64,000 nucleotides of DNA from JACCWP01 sp963801045 (GTDB lineage: Bacteria > Actinomycetota > Actinomycetes > Propionibacteriales > Nocardioidaceae). Positions 46,138 through 55,756 of this stretch are shown one piece after another; the stretch's first letter is position 1; each line of letters opens with the position of its first letter. Made by a program: the position numbers and the translations under genes. The stretch is taken from the NCBI GenBank assembly GCA_963801045.1, contig CAWDDC010000004.1:62001-126000 (forward strand), given 5' to 3'. Under the pieces are notes generated by a model. It was given only the letters and a program-made list of their open reading frames with translations, was not told where the DNA came from and made no database searches.

Positions 46138-47120
46138 ATGACGTGGCGTGCGACCGAGCTGACCCGGCGGCTGGGGATCCGGCTTCCGATCGTGCAGGCA
46201 CCGATGGCCGGCGGGTGGACGACGCCGCCGCTGGTCGCCGAGGTGTCCGAGGCCGGCGGCCTCGGCTCCGTGGCCGGAGCGATGCTCCAGCCCGGCGACC
46301 TGCGCGAGATGATCCGCGCGGTCCGGTCGCTGACCGACCGTCCGTTCGCGGTGAACCTGTTCGCACCGCTGCCGGCACCGTCGTCACGCGGCGTGGAGGA
46401 GTGGTCGCGACTCACCGGCGTGCCGGTGCCGGACGCGCCGGCACCGCCGCCGCGCGTCGACGACCAGCTCGCGGTGGTGGTCGAGGAACGGGTGCCGGTG
46501 TTCAGCTTCACCTTCGGCGTGCCGCCCCTCGACGGCTTGGAAGCGTTCACGATCGGCACCGCGACCACGGTCGAGGAGGCGGTCGCCCTGCAGGACGCGG
46601 GGGTGCAGGCGGTGGTCGCCCAGGGGTACGAGGCCGGGGGGCACCGGGGCACCTTCCTCGCTCCGGTCGCCGAGTCACTGGTGGGAACGCTCGCACTGGT
46701 GCCGCAGGTGGTCGATGCCGTCTCGATGCCGGTGATCGCCTCCGGCGGCCTGATGGACGGACGTGGCATCGCCGCCGCACGCGCCCTCGGTGCCGACGGG
46801 GTGCAGCTCGGCAGCGCCTTCCTGCGCACCGACGAGGCGGGCACCGGAGCGGCCTACCGCGAGGCGCTCGGTCGCGACACCACGGTGACCCACGTCCTGA
46901 CCGGGCGGCCATGCCCGGATGGTCCGCACCGAAGCCGTCGACCGGCTCGAGCAGTCGGGCGCCGAGCCGCCGGACTACCCGTTGCCGCGACTGTTCAACA
47001 CCGAGCCGCCGATGCTGGCCGGCCAGGCCGCGTCGATGGCCCGTTCGGTGCCCGCGCGGGACCTGATGGCCACGCTCGAGCGCGAGACCTCCGCCGCCGT
47101 CGACGCGTCTGACGGCCTGA
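46138..47120 (+). CDS. nitronate monooxygenase (2-nitropropane dioxygenase family), frameshifted
   Basis: An FMN TIM-barrel protein of about 325 residues: LPIVQAPMAGGWTTPPLVAE, SEAGGLGSVAGAMLQPGDLR, PVFSFTFGVPP, VVAQGYEAGGHRGTFLAPVA (the Q-G-x-E-A-G-G-H FMN/catalytic His motif) and PVIASGGLMDGRGIAAARAL with GVQLGSAFLRT. The C-terminal segment (MVRTEAVDRLEQSGAE, MLAGQAASMARSVPA) is in another frame after a break near 46915. The stop near 47110-47120 needs a further frame change. It oxidises alkyl nitronates such as propionate 3-nitronate; a role in a specific pathway is not evident. Confidence 0.88.
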
Positions 47121-47155
47121 TCGGACGGGGTCGTCGCCGGCCGTACGGTGTCGGG

Positions 47156-47813
47156 ATGACCACTCTGGACACGGTGGTGCTGGACGTCGACGGGACCCTG
47201 GTCGACACCAACTACCACCACGCACTCGCGTGGTCGCGCGCGTTCGCCCGGCACGACCTCCACCCGCCGCTGTGGCGGCTGCACCGCGCCATCGGCATGG
47301 GCGGCGACCGGCTCGTGGCGGCGGTCGCCGGGGACGACGCCGAGCAGCGCCACGGTGACGCGGTGCGTGCGGCGTGGGTGGAGGAGTTCGACCCGTTCCT
47401 GTCCGAGGTGCGGCTGCTCAGCGGTGCCCACGGACCTGCTGCGGTTCCTCCGCGACTCCGGGCTCACCGTGGTGCTGGCGACGTCGGGCAAGCCCGAGCA
47501 CGTCGACCACTACCTCGACCTGCTGGACGGCCGCGAGCTCGCCCGGACCTGGGTGACGGCGGAGGACGCCGAGGAGAGCAAGCCTGCGCCGGACATCGTC
47601 CGGCTCGCGCTGGAGCAGGTCGATGCGCCGACGGCGGTGATGGTCGGCGACACGCCCTGGGACGTCAAGGCGGCATCGGCGCTCGACGTCCCGACCGTCT
47701 GCGTGCGCACCGGCGGCTTCGCCGACTGCGAGCTCTACGACGCCGGCGCGGTGGCCGTGCTCGACGACCTGCCGACGCTGCAGGCCGAGTGGTCCCGGGT
47801 GACGGGTTCCTGA
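47156..47813 (+). CDS. HAD-family phosphatase, frameshifted
   Basis: About 218 residues. Motif I is VVLDVDGTLVDTNYHHALAW (D-x-D-G-T), motif II lies in LTVVLATSGKPEHVDHYLDL, the Lys of motif III in EDAEESKPAPDIVRLALEQV, and motif IV in AVMVGDTPWDVKAASAL (GDTxxD). The cap-domain position fits the phosphoglycolate phosphatase/beta-phosphoglucomutase-like subgroup (HAD-IA). One frame change near 47430. The DNA-ligase gene starts 3 bases after the stop, so both are probably on one mRNA. The substrate is unknown. Confidence 0.87.
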
Positions 47814-47816
47814 CCG

Positions 47817-48815
47817 ATGCCCGACCGCCCGCTCGAGCTGCTCACCGACGCCGAACGGCAACGGCTGCGACCGGCCGAGCGCGGCTGGCGCGAGCCGCAG
47901 CTGGCGACGTTGACCGACCGCCGGTTCAGCGATCCCGACTGGCTGTACGAGCGCAAGCTGGACGGCGTACGCCTGCTGGTCCGCTGCGAGGACGGCACGG
48001 TCACGCTGCTGTCCCGCAACGGCAACGTGGTCTCCGGCGGCTACCCGGAGCTGGTCGACGCACTGGCCGGCGCCGTCACCGGTGACCTGCTCGCGGACGG
48101 CGAGGTGGTCGCCTTCGAGCGCGGCCGGACCAGCTTCAGCCGGCTGCAGGCCCGGATCCATCTGCGCGACGCGCGCCGGATCGCGGCGACCGGGGTGGCG
48201 GTGCACCTGTACCTGTTCGACCTCGTGCAGCTGGACGGGCACGACCTGTCCCGGCTGCCGCTGCGTACCCGCAAGCGGCTGCTGCGGCGCGCGGTGACGT
48301 GGGGTGGCCCGCTGCGGTTCTCCGCGCACCGCAACGGCGACGGCGAGGCCTACTTCGAGCATGCGTGCCGTCAGGGGTGGGAGGGCCTGATCGCCAAGCG
48401 CGCCGCCGCGCCCTACCGCAGCGGCCGGAGTCCCGACTGGCTGAAGCTGAAGTGCGAGGCAGGGCAGGAGCTCGTGGTCGGTGGCTTCACCGAGCCGCGA
48501 GGATCGAGGGCGTCGCTGGGAGCGCTGCTGGTCGGCTACTTCGAGGCCGGCCGGTTCCGCTACGCCGGCAAGGTCGGCACCGGCTTCTCCGCCGCCACCC
48601 TCAAGGACCTGCGCGCCCGGCTGGACGCGCTGGAGCGCGAGCGCAGCCCGTTCGCCGACGAGGTCCGCGAACCGGGCGCGCACTGGGTGGAGCCCGAGCT
48701 GGTGGCGCAGATCGGGTTCACCGAGTGGACCCGCGACGGCCGGCTGCGGCACCCGCGCTACGAGGGTCTGCGGCAGGACAAGGCCGCGCCGGACGTGGTC
48801 CGGGAGAGCCGTTGA
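47817..48815 (+). CDS. ATP-dependent DNA ligase, stand-alone LigD-type
   Basis: This is an intact 332-residue protein. Adenylation Lys47 lies in LYERKLDGVRLLVR (motif I, K-x-D-G). Further ligase motifs are TLLSRNGNVVSGGYPELVDA, LLADGEVVAFERGRTSFSRL (motif III region), AYFEHACRQGWEGLIAKRA (motif IV) and PDWLKLKCEAGQELVVGGFT (motif V, K-x-K). The OB-fold follows (LGALLVGYFEAGRFRYAGKV; GFTEWTRDGRLRHPRYEGLR). It matches the ligase domain of LigD, the bacterial end-joining enzyme, but has no polymerase or phosphoesterase domain, and Ku is not in the window. It may act in repair with separately encoded partners. Confidence 0.9.
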   Translation: MPDRPLELLTDAERQRLRPAERGWREPQLATLTDRRFSDPDWLYERKLDGVRLLVRCEDGTVTLLSRNGNVVSGGYPELVDALAGAVTGDLLADGEVVAFERGRTSFSRLQARIHLRDARRIAATGVAVHLYLFDLVQLDGHDLSRLPLRTRKRLLRRAVTWGGPLRFSAHRNGDGEAYFEHACRQGWEGLIAKRAAAPYRSGRSPDWLKLKCEAGQELVVGGFTEPRGSRASLGALLVGYFEAGRFRYAGKVGTGFSAATLKDLRARLDALERERSPFADEVREPGAHWVEPELVAQIGFTEWTRDGRLRHPRYEGLRQDKAAPDVVRESR

Positions 48816-48837
48816 CCCACCGACCGAGGAGGACCCG

Positions 48838-50631
48838 ATGAGCCCCACCGTCGCCGACCAGATGCTCCAGCGGCTGCGCGAGTGGGGAGTCCAGCACGTC
48901 TTCGGCTACGGCGGCGACGGCATCAACGGACTGCTGGCGGCCTGGGAGAAGGCCGGCGACGAGCCGCGCTTCGTGCAGGCCAGGCACGAGGAGCTGGCAG
49001 CCTTCGAGGCGGTCGGCTACGCCAAGCTCAGCGGCCGGGTGGGCGTCTGCGTCGCCACCAGCGGACCCGGCGCGATCCACCTGCTGAACGGGCTGTACGA
49101 CGCCAAGCTCGACCACGTGCCGGTGGTCGCCATCGTGGGGCAGACCTCCCGCAGCGCGATGGGCGGCCACTACCAGCAGGAGGTGGACCTGCACAGCCTG
49201 TTCAAGGACGTGGCCGGCGACTACCTGCAGACGGTGATGGCTCCGGAGCAGCTGCCGAACGTCCTCGACCGGGCGATCCGGATCGCCTCCGCCCGGCGCA
49301 CGGTGACGGCGTTGATCGTCCCGGCCGACCTGCAGGAAGAGGACTACGTCGCGCCAGGACACGCCTTCAAGATGGTGCCGTCCAGCCTCGACCTGACCTG
49401 GGCCGCGCCGGTGCCCGCGGACGACGACCTGCGCCGCGCGGCAGACGTGATCGGCTCGGGCAAGAAGCTGGCGGTCCTGGTCGGACAGGGTGCGCGGGAA
49501 GCGGCCGCCGAGGTCAGCGAGCTCGCGGCGCTGCGCGGCGCCGGCGTCGCCAAAGCCCTGCTGGGCAAGGACGTCCTGTCCGACGAGGAGCCGTGGGTGA
49601 CCGGCGCGATCGGCCTGCTCGGCACCCGTCCCTCCTACGAGCTGATGGCCGACTGCGACACCCTGCTGGTGGTCGGGTCGAACTTTCCGTACAGCCAGTT
49701 CCTGCCGCCGTACGGCCAGGCACGTGCTGTCCAGATCGACGTCGACCCGACCATGGTCGGCCTGCGGTACCCCTTCGAGGTCAACCTGGTTGGCGATGCG
49801 GCGGAGACGCTGCGCCAGCTGGTGCCGATGCTGACCCGGCAGGACGATCGGTCCTGGCGCGAGAAGGTCGAGGCGGACGTGTCCCGGTGGTGGGACGTGA
49901 TGGAGCGCCGAGCGGGTGTCAGCGCCGAACCGGTCAACCCGGAGCAGGTCGTGCACGAGCTGTCGCCGCGGCTGCCCCACGACGTGGTGGTCACCGCCGA
50001 CTCCGGCTCGGCGGCCAACTGGTACGCGCGGCACCTGCGGTTCCGCGGCCGGATGCGCGGCTCGCTGTCCGGCACCCTCGCGACCATGGGTCCGGCGTTG
50101 CCGTACCTGGTCGGGGCGAAGTTCGCCGACGACAGCCGGCCCGGCGTCGCGCTGGTGGGTGACGGCGCGATGCAGATGAACGGGCTCAACGAGCTGATCA
50201 CCGTGGCGCAGTACTGGCGGGAGTGGGCCGATCACCGGCTGCTGGTGTGCGTGCTGCACAACAACGACCTCAACCAGGTGACGTGGGAGATGCGCGCGAT
50301 GGGCGGCTCACCACAGTTCCTCCCGTCCCAGCAGCTGCCCGACGTCGACTACGCAGCGTTCGCGCGCAGCATCGGGCTGCGCGGGATCAACGTCGACACC
50401 CCGGAGCGGGTGGCGCCCGCGTGGGACGAGGCGTGGGCCGCCGACCGGCCATGCGTCGTGGACGTGCGCACCGACGCCTCGGTGCCGCCGATCCCGCCGC
50501 ACGCCACCTGGGACCAGATGCTGAAGTCGGCGGAGTCGCTGCTCCGCGGTGACACCGACGCGCTCGGCGTCCTCACCGAAGGGGTCAAGGCGAAGGCGCA
50601 GGAGTTCCTGCCCGGCGGGGGCTCGCGCTGA
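48838..50631 (+). CDS. thiamine-diphosphate-dependent enzyme (pyruvate oxidase / acetolactate synthase-like)
   Basis: This is an intact 597-residue protein. The PYR domain has VFGYGGDGINGLLAAW and ARHEELAAFEAVGYAKLSG (catalytic Glu near residue 51). The central domain has KKLAVLVGQGAREAAAEVSE. The C-terminal PP domain has VALVGDGAMQMNGLNELITV (GDGAM...N-N-type Mg2+/ThDP site). The order and length match the POX/AHAS family, in which members oxidise pyruvate to acetate and CO2 or make acetolactate. No small regulatory subunit is adjacent, favouring a catabolic oxidase or decarboxylase over AHAS. ATG 48838 is preceded by GAGGAGG. Confidence 0.9.
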   Translation: MSPTVADQMLQRLREWGVQHVFGYGGDGINGLLAAWEKAGDEPRFVQARHEELAAFEAVGYAKLSGRVGVCVATSGPGAIHLLNGLYDAKLDHVPVVAIVGQTSRSAMGGHYQQEVDLHSLFKDVAGDYLQTVMAPEQLPNVLDRAIRIASARRTVTALIVPADLQEEDYVAPGHAFKMVPSSLDLTWAAPVPADDDLRRAADVIGSGKKLAVLVGQGAREAAAEVSELAALRGAGVAKALLGKDVLSDEEPWVTGAIGLLGTRPSYELMADCDTLLVVGSNFPYSQFLPPYGQARAVQIDVDPTMVGLRYPFEVNLVGDAAETLRQLVPMLTRQDDRSWREKVEADVSRWWDVMERRAGVSAEPVNPEQVVHELSPRLPHDVVVTADSGSAANWYARHLRFRGRMRGSLSGTLATMGPALPYLVGAKFADDSRPGVALVGDGAMQMNGLNELITVAQYWREWADHRLLVCVLHNNDLNQVTWEMRAMGGSPQFLPSQQLPDVDYAAFARSIGLRGINVDTPERVAPAWDEAWAADRPCVVDVRTDASVPPIPPHATWDQMLKSAESLLRGDTDALGVLTEGVKAKAQEFLPGGGSR

Positions 50632-50732
50632 CCATTCACGACTAACTCGCAACCGCGGTGGGCACCTCTGGGATGTCGGCCGGGGGCGGGTGGTCAAACA
50701 GCGAGCCGCCCGTCGCTGGTCGGCACGCGGGG

Positions 50733-51872
50733 TCAGCTCCTGGCACGCAGCCCGATCAGCGCGTAGCGCCCGGTAAGCCGGATGTTCTCGTCGTAACCGC
50801 CGAGCACCAGCACCCGGCCGCGTACGACGCTCACCGTGGAGAACGACCCGCGGGTGGGGGCGACCAGCCTGGTGGCGTACGGGCGGCTGGTCCCCTCGCC
50901 CACGTCGATGATCTCCACGCCCGGACCACCTCCCGCTACGAGCACCCTCCCGTCCGGGAGGACGGCGGCCGCACCGCCGAGCTTGTAGCGGGCGCTGCTG
51001 AGCTCCGGCCCGGGCCGGAAGGTGCGGGTACGCGGGTCGAACAGCTCGGTGCTGGTGAGCAGCCGCCGATCGTCAACGGTGCCGCCGATCACCAGGACCT
51101 GGCCCGAGGCCAGCGGCACCATCGCGTGCTTGAACCTGGCCTGCCCGAGCGGTGCGACCGGGGTGAGCGTGCCGTCCGGGTGCACGACGACCGCCCGGTC
51201 GGTGGCGACGCCGGGCCGGACCTGTCCACCCGCCACCAGCACCGACCCGTCCGGCAGCGGGGCTGCCGCCAGGCCGTCGACGGCGACGGGCAGCCGCGGT
51301 CCGGGGACGAACTGCCGGGTCCGGGGGTCGTAGATCTCGGTGCTGTCGGTGTAGGTCTGCGATGCCGATCCACCCACCGGCGACCAGGACCCGGCCGTCG
51401 CCGAGCGCTGCGGCGGCGTGCCCACCGCGCGCGGTTCGCATCGGGGCGGTCGGCTGCCAGCCCGTCTCCGTCCGGTGCGAGGGTCTCGGCCGACGCCAGC
51501 GGCGGCTGGCCCTCACCGCTGAAGCCCCCGGTCACCAGCACCGAGCCGTCACCGAGCAGCGCAGCGGTGTGCGCGTCGCGTGCCGTCCGCAGGTCGGGAC
51601 GCGCGGACACGACACCGGACGCGTCGACGGCGACGACCGACGGGGTCGCCGTGGTGCAGCCGTCGACGGTGCAGCCGCCGGCGACCAGGACGGTGCCGTC
51701 AGGCGTGGTGGTCGCGGTGTGCGCGGCGCGCAGCGCGACCTCGTCGAGCGTCCTGCTGCGTCTCCGGCTGACGCGTCGGCGACGGCAGTGGCTGCTCGGC
51801 CGAGGGGCTGGACCAGCAACCGGAGCAGGCCAGGACCGCGACCAGGGCGACCACCGGTCCGGTGCGCGGCAC
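50733..51872 (-). CDS. kelch-repeat lipoprotein, frameshifted
   Basis: From GTG 51872 a signal peptide (VVALVAVLAC) ends at a lipobox-like VLAC, so the protein is probably lipid-anchored. The mature part is a series of kelch beta-propeller blades: AALLGDGSVLVTGGFSGEGQ, AAALGDGRVLVAGGWI, AAAPLPDGSVLVAGGQVRPG, PLASGQVLVIGGTVDD, AVLPDGRVLVAGGGPGVEII and VRGRVLVLGGYDENIR. Each repeat has the L-x-x-G-x-V-L-V-x-G-G signature. The frame changes near 51770, 51475 and 51365. No catalytic residues were recognised; a galactose-oxidase-like or binding role at the cell surface is possible. An upstream ATG at 51935 would overlap the SDR start. Confidence 0.78.
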
Positions 51873-51933
51873 CTGGTTACGGTAACCCTCACGCCCGGTC
51901 CGGTCTGACCTGGCGGCGAAGGGACGTGGACGC
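51873..51933. promoter_or_regulatory. short divergent regulatory region with GGTTAC palindrome
   Basis: Only 61 bases separate the two divergent starts (51872 and 51934). GGTTAC-G-GTAACC (51875-51887) is a perfect palindrome with 6-base arms and could be a regulator site for both genes. No neighbouring regulator is present. Confidence 0.4.
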
Positions 51934-52711
51934 ATGACGTTGCTGCAGGACAAGGTGCTGCTGGTCAGCGGGGGCACCCAGGGCGTCGGCGCCGGCATCG
52001 CCCGCGCGGCGGCCCGCGAGGGCGCGACCGTGGCCCTCTCCGGGCGGCGCCGGGAGCCGGGTGAGTCGCTGGTCGCGCGAGCTCGAGGCCGGCGGGGCGG
52101 CCGCGATGTTCGTGCCGGCCGACGTCGGCGACGTGGAGCAGGCCAGGCAGTCGGTGGCCGCGGTGGTCGGGGCGTACGGACGGATCGACTGCCTCGTCAA
52201 CGCGGCCGGGCTCACCTCCCGCGGCACGCTGCTGGACACGACCCCCGAGCTGTTCGACCAGCACGTGGCGGTCAACCTGCGCGGCCCGTTCTTCCTCATG
52301 CAGGCCGCCGTCGCCGACATGGCGTCGCGCGGTGCCGGCGGCTCGATCGTCAACGTCATCTCGACGGCCGAGCTGGGCGGGGCGCCGTACCTCGCTCCCT
52401 ACGTCGCCGCCAAGGCGGGGCTGGCCGGGCTCACCCGCAACGCCGCGCACGCGCACCGCTGGGACCGGATCCGGATCAACGGCCTCGACATCGGCTGGAC
52501 GGAGACCGAGGGCGAGGACGCCGTCCAGCGCGAGGCGCACGGTGCCGTCGACGGGTGGCAGGCCGAGGCGGGGCGGTCGCAGCCGATGGGCAAGATCGGC
52601 CAGGTCGACGAGATCGCCGACTTCGTGGTCTTCCTGCTGTCCGACCGCAGCGGCGTCGTCACCGGCTCCGTGCTCGACTGGGACCAGAAGGTCTTCGGCG
52701 CCGACGACTGA
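51934..52711 (+). CDS. short-chain dehydrogenase/reductase, frameshifted
   Basis: About 258 residues. The cofactor motif is KVLLVSGGTQGVGAGIARAA (G-G-T-x-G-x-G). NAG-type strand: LVNAAGLTSRGTLLDTTPEL. Catalytic Ser lies in IVNVISTAELGG and the Tyr-x-x-x-Lys in PYVAAKAGLAGLTRNAA. The C-terminus (GSVLDWDQKVFGADD) closes the fold. One frame change near 52085. Classical NAD(P)-dependent SDR; the substrate is unknown. The loop GTLLDTTPELFDQHVAVNLR is typical. The histidine phosphatase gene starts 10 bases later behind GAGGAGGAAC, so the two are probably co-transcribed. Confidence 0.88.
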
Positions 52712-52721
52712 GGAGGAACAG

Positions 52722-53396
52722 GTGCGGCTGCTGCTGGTCCGGCACGGGCAGACCGAGTCCAACCTCCAGCGCCGGCTGGACACCGAGGATCCCGGGCTGC
52801 CGCTGACCGAGCTCGGTCGGCAGCAGGCGGAGGAGCTGCCGGACGCGCTCGCGCACGAGCCGGTGCGGGCGGTCTTCTCCTCGACGTTGCACCGGGCCGA
52901 GGCGACCGCCGCCCCGCTCGCCCGCGCGCTCGGCCTGCCGCTGCGCACCCGCGAGGGTCTGCGCGAGATCCCCGCCGGCGACCTCGAGATGCGCAACGAC
53001 GACGAGGCCATCGAGACCTACCTCTCCGCCGCGATGGCCTGGGGCGCCGGCGACCTGGACGCAGCCGTGCCCGGTGGCGAGCCGGGGACCTCCGTGCTCG
53101 ACCGCTACGACGAGGTCGTCCGCGAGGCCGCCGACGGCGTCGACGGGGACGCGGTCGTCCTGGTCAGCCACGGGGCGGTCATCCGCGCGTGGGTGGCGGC
53201 GCGCTCCGACAACGTCGACGCCGACTTCGCCGCCCGGCACTGGCTGTCCAACACCGGCGTGGTGGCGCTGGAGGGCGACCCGGACACCGGGTGGACGGTG
53301 GTCACCTGGGCCGGCGACGGAATCGCCGAGCTGCAGGCGCCAGGCGCCCCGGACGGTCCGGCCGGTGACACTGTCGAGCCGCCCGGAGGCGGATGA
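52722..53396 (+). CDS. histidine phosphatase family protein (phosphoglycerate-mutase-like)
   Basis: This is an intact 224-residue protein. The signature VRLLLVRHGQTESNLQRRLD (RHG with the phospho-His) and SHGAVIRAWVA (second catalytic His) are present. Branch residues FSSTLHRAEATAAPLARALG and LREIPAGDLEMRNDDEAIE fit the cofactor-dependent phosphatase branch. It hydrolyses phosphate esters through a phospho-His intermediate; the substrate is unknown. The start is GTG 52722 after AGGAGGAAC. It is convergent with the PhyH gene. Confidence 0.9.
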   Translation: MRLLLVRHGQTESNLQRRLDTEDPGLPLTELGRQQAEELPDALAHEPVRAVFSSTLHRAEATAAPLARALGLPLRTREGLREIPAGDLEMRNDDEAIETYLSAAMAWGAGDLDAAVPGGEPGTSVLDRYDEVVREAADGVDGDAVVLVSHGAVIRAWVAARSDNVDADFAARHWLSNTGVVALEGDPDTGWTVVTWAGDGIAELQAPGAPDGPAGDTVEPPGGG

Positions 53397-53403
53397 GCGC
53401 GGC

Positions 53404-54593
53404 TCAGACCTCGTCGGTGCCGCGACGCGCGGACTGGTCGGCGAGCGCGGCGCGGTACGCGGCCGGCTGCCAGCCCTCGCGCACCGCCCGCCACAGCAGC
53501 GCGGCCTGGGTCTCGGGCGCGAGGCCGTCGACCGGCTGGTCGCGGTCGAGGTTGGTCGGGAACCCGTAGCCCTCCGCGGCGGAGGCGATCACGTTGCGCA
53601 CCGCGTCGTCGCCGGCACCGTCGGCGCGGAGCCGGACCAGCGCGGGGAACAGTGCGTCGGACACCTTCTCCCGGTCGACGGACTCCATCGCGCGCCCGAA
53701 CGCGGACGAGACCTGCAGCAGGTTCGCCATCCGCTTGATGTCGGTGGAGCGGTTGTGGCCGGCGCCGTGGAACAGCGCCGGGTTGAAGAACGCGGCGTCG
53801 CCGGTGGCCAGCGGCAGCTGCACGAGGTGCTCGTGGAAGTAGTCGATGAACTCCGGCCGGCGCCAGGCCAGGTAGCCGGGCAGGTACTGGTGCGAGTACG
53901 GCAGGTACATCGTCGGCCCGCTCTCGACCGGCATGTCCGAGTGCGCCACCGCGCCCTGCAGCGTCAGCACCGGCGAGAGCTGGTGCACGTGCGCGGGGAA
54001 GGCCGCTGCCTCGTCGTCGGTCATGAACCCGAGGTGGTAGTCCCGGTGCGGGCTCTGCGCCTCGCCGCCGGGGTTGACCACGTTGACCTGGCTGGTGACC
54101 TGGTAGGCCGGGCCGAGCCACGCGGTGCTGACCAGGGCGAGGACGTCGTTGGCGTAGTAGGCGGCGAACGACGTCGGGCTCGCGCACGGCGAGCTTCTCC
54201 AGCGCGTTCCACACCCGGTCGTTGGCGCCGGGCTTGGCGAAGTGGTCGCCGGACGCCGCGCCACTCGCCCGCTGCTCGGCGATCATCGCGTCGAACGCGT
54301 GCGGTGGCGCGGTCCACGACCGAGCGGTCGGGGAACGCGCCCTGGAACACCACCATGCCCGGCCCGTCGGTGAGCGCCCGGGCCAGCTCGGCCTGCACCT
54401 CGCGGCGGCCGTCGGCGGTGTCGGTCTGCTTGCGCAGTCGGTCGCCGTCGTAGACCAGCGCGTTGTCGACGACCGCGTCGGCGTACGGGTAGTCGGCGAG
54501 GTCGGTCACCTGCTCGACGACCGCGACGAAGTCCTCGAGCCGGCAGTCGTCCTGGGACAGCCAGCCCCGGCGGGTGGTCGGTGCTGCGGTCAT
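53404..54593 (-). CDS. phytanoyl-CoA dioxygenase-family (Fe/2-oxoglutarate) oxygenase, frameshifted
   Basis: A protein of about 395 residues. The Fe(II) ligands H-x-D lie in QSPHRDYHLGFMTDDEAAAF, and the distal His in FHGAGHNRSTDIKRMANLLQ with the following Arg as the 2-oxoglutarate anchor. Supporting strands: QVTSQVNVVNPGGEAQ, TLQGAVAHSDMPVESGPTMY, LPYSHQYLPGYLAWRRPEF. The N-terminal part (DDCRLEDFVAVVEQVTDLAD) is in other frames after breaks near 54300 and 54185. The fold matches the PhyH family, which hydroxylates diverse compounds. It lies head-to-head with a LacI regulator, which probably controls it. Confidence 0.85.
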
Positions 54594-54624
54594 GGCGGAT
54601 GGTTCCTTCCGGAGCGGCGGTGGC

Positions 54625-54658
54625 GCGGTGTCTGTCACCCTACGGAGCGAGACACCGC
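54625..54658. promoter_or_regulatory. inverted repeat in the PhyH-LacI divergent region
   Basis: GCGGTGTCT (54625-54633) and AGACACCGC (54650-54658) are perfect 9-base arms with a 16-base spacer. It lies between the two divergent starts (54593 and 54719) and could bind the LacI regulator, although LacI operators normally have contiguous arms. AGGAGG precedes GTG 54719. Confidence 0.4.
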
Positions 54659-54718
54659 AGAAGCGCCGCACGGATCCCTCAATTTCCCCTCAGCTCGATC
54701 TCCCTTCAGGAGGCGCCC

Positions 54719-55753
54719 GTGGGACACCCGTACGCGATCCGGGAGATCGCGCTGCAGGCCGGACTCAGCGAGGCGACCGTGGACCGGGTGCTCAACCGCC
54801 GGGGCGGGGTCCGGCCGAGCACGGCACGCGAGGTGGAGCGGGCGATCGCCGACCTCGACCGCCAGCAGACCCAGGTCCGCCTCACCGGGCGGACCTTCAT
54901 GGTCGACGTCGTGATGCAGGCGCCCGCGCGGTTCTCCTCGCAGGTGCGCGCGGCGCTGGAGGACGAGCTCCCGACGCTGCGGCCCGCGGTCGTGCGGTGT
55001 CGTTTCCACTTCAGCGAGAGCGGGCCGCCCGAGGACCTGGTCGCCACCCTCGACCGGGTCGCGGCTCGCGGCACCAAAGGGGTGATCCTCAAGGCCCCGG
55101 ACGTGCCGGAGGTACGAGCCGCCGTGCAGCGGCTGGTCGACGCGGGCGTCCCGGTGGTCACCCTGGTCACCGACCTGCCGACCAGCCCACGTGCGGGCTA
55201 CGTCGGGATCGACAACCGGGCGGCCGGCGCGACGGCGGCGTACCTCGTGCAGCAGTGGCTGGCCGGTCGGCCGGGCGACGTGCTGGTGACCCTCAGCAGC
55301 GAGTCCTTCCGTGGTGAGGAGGAGCGGGAGATGGGGTTTCGCAGCGCCATGCGCGCGGGCTCGCCCGGCCGCGCCCTGGTCGACATCACCGAGACCGACG
55401 GGCTCGACGCGACGATGCGCGAGCTCGTCCGGGCCGCGCTCGTGCGGGACCCGGGGATCCGGGCCGTCTACTCGATCGGGGGAGGCAACGTCGCCACGGT
55501 CGAGACGTTCGCCGAGCTCGGCCGCGAGTGCGTGGTCTTCGTGGCCCACGACCTCGACGACGACAACACCCGGCTGCTGCGCACCGGCCGGCTGTCTGCC
55601 GTGCTGCACCACGACCTGCACCAGGACGTGCGCCGCGCCTGCCAGGTGATCATGCAGGCGCATCGGGCGCTGCCGCTGACCGGTCCGCCCGCGCCGTCGA
55701 GCATCCAGGTGGTGACCCCGCACAACCTTCCGGCCAGCCGGTTCTCGCGGTGA
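54719..55753 (+). CDS. LacI-family transcriptional regulator
   Basis: This is an intact 344-residue regulator. The N-terminal helix-turn-helix (YAIREIALQAGLSEATVDRV LNRRGGVRPST) is the LacI type with hinge, followed by a periplasmic-binding-protein-like effector domain (RTFMVDVVMQAPARFSSQVR; PVVTLVTDLPTSPRAGYVGI DNRAAGATAAYLV; IRAVYSIGGGNVATVETFAE; VVFVAHDLDDDNTRLLRTG). The D-N-R-A-A-G signature of sugar-binding LacI proteins is present, so the effector is probably a sugar or cyclitol. GTG 54719 is preceded by CAGGAGG. It is divergent from the PhyH gene, the likely target. Confidence 0.9.
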   Translation: MGHPYAIREIALQAGLSEATVDRVLNRRGGVRPSTAREVERAIADLDRQQTQVRLTGRTFMVDVVMQAPARFSSQVRAALEDELPTLRPAVVRCRFHFSESGPPEDLVATLDRVAARGTKGVILKAPDVPEVRAAVQRLVDAGVPVVTLVTDLPTSPRAGYVGIDNRAAGATAAYLVQQWLAGRPGDVLVTLSSESFRGEEEREMGFRSAMRAGSPGRALVDITETDGLDATMRELVRAALVRDPGIRAVYSIGGGNVATVETFAELGRECVVFVAHDLDDDNTRLLRTGRLSAVLHHDLHQDVRRACQVIMQAHRALPLTGPPAPSSIQVVTPHNLPASRFSR

Positions 55754-55756
55754 CCG

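Noticed and set aside
47156..47813. Continuous nitronate monooxygenase-HAD fusion in one frame
   Set aside because: The HAD gene has its own TACGGT box 6 bases before its ATG, and the join lacks a plausible linker; a frame error at the end of the monooxygenase is simpler.
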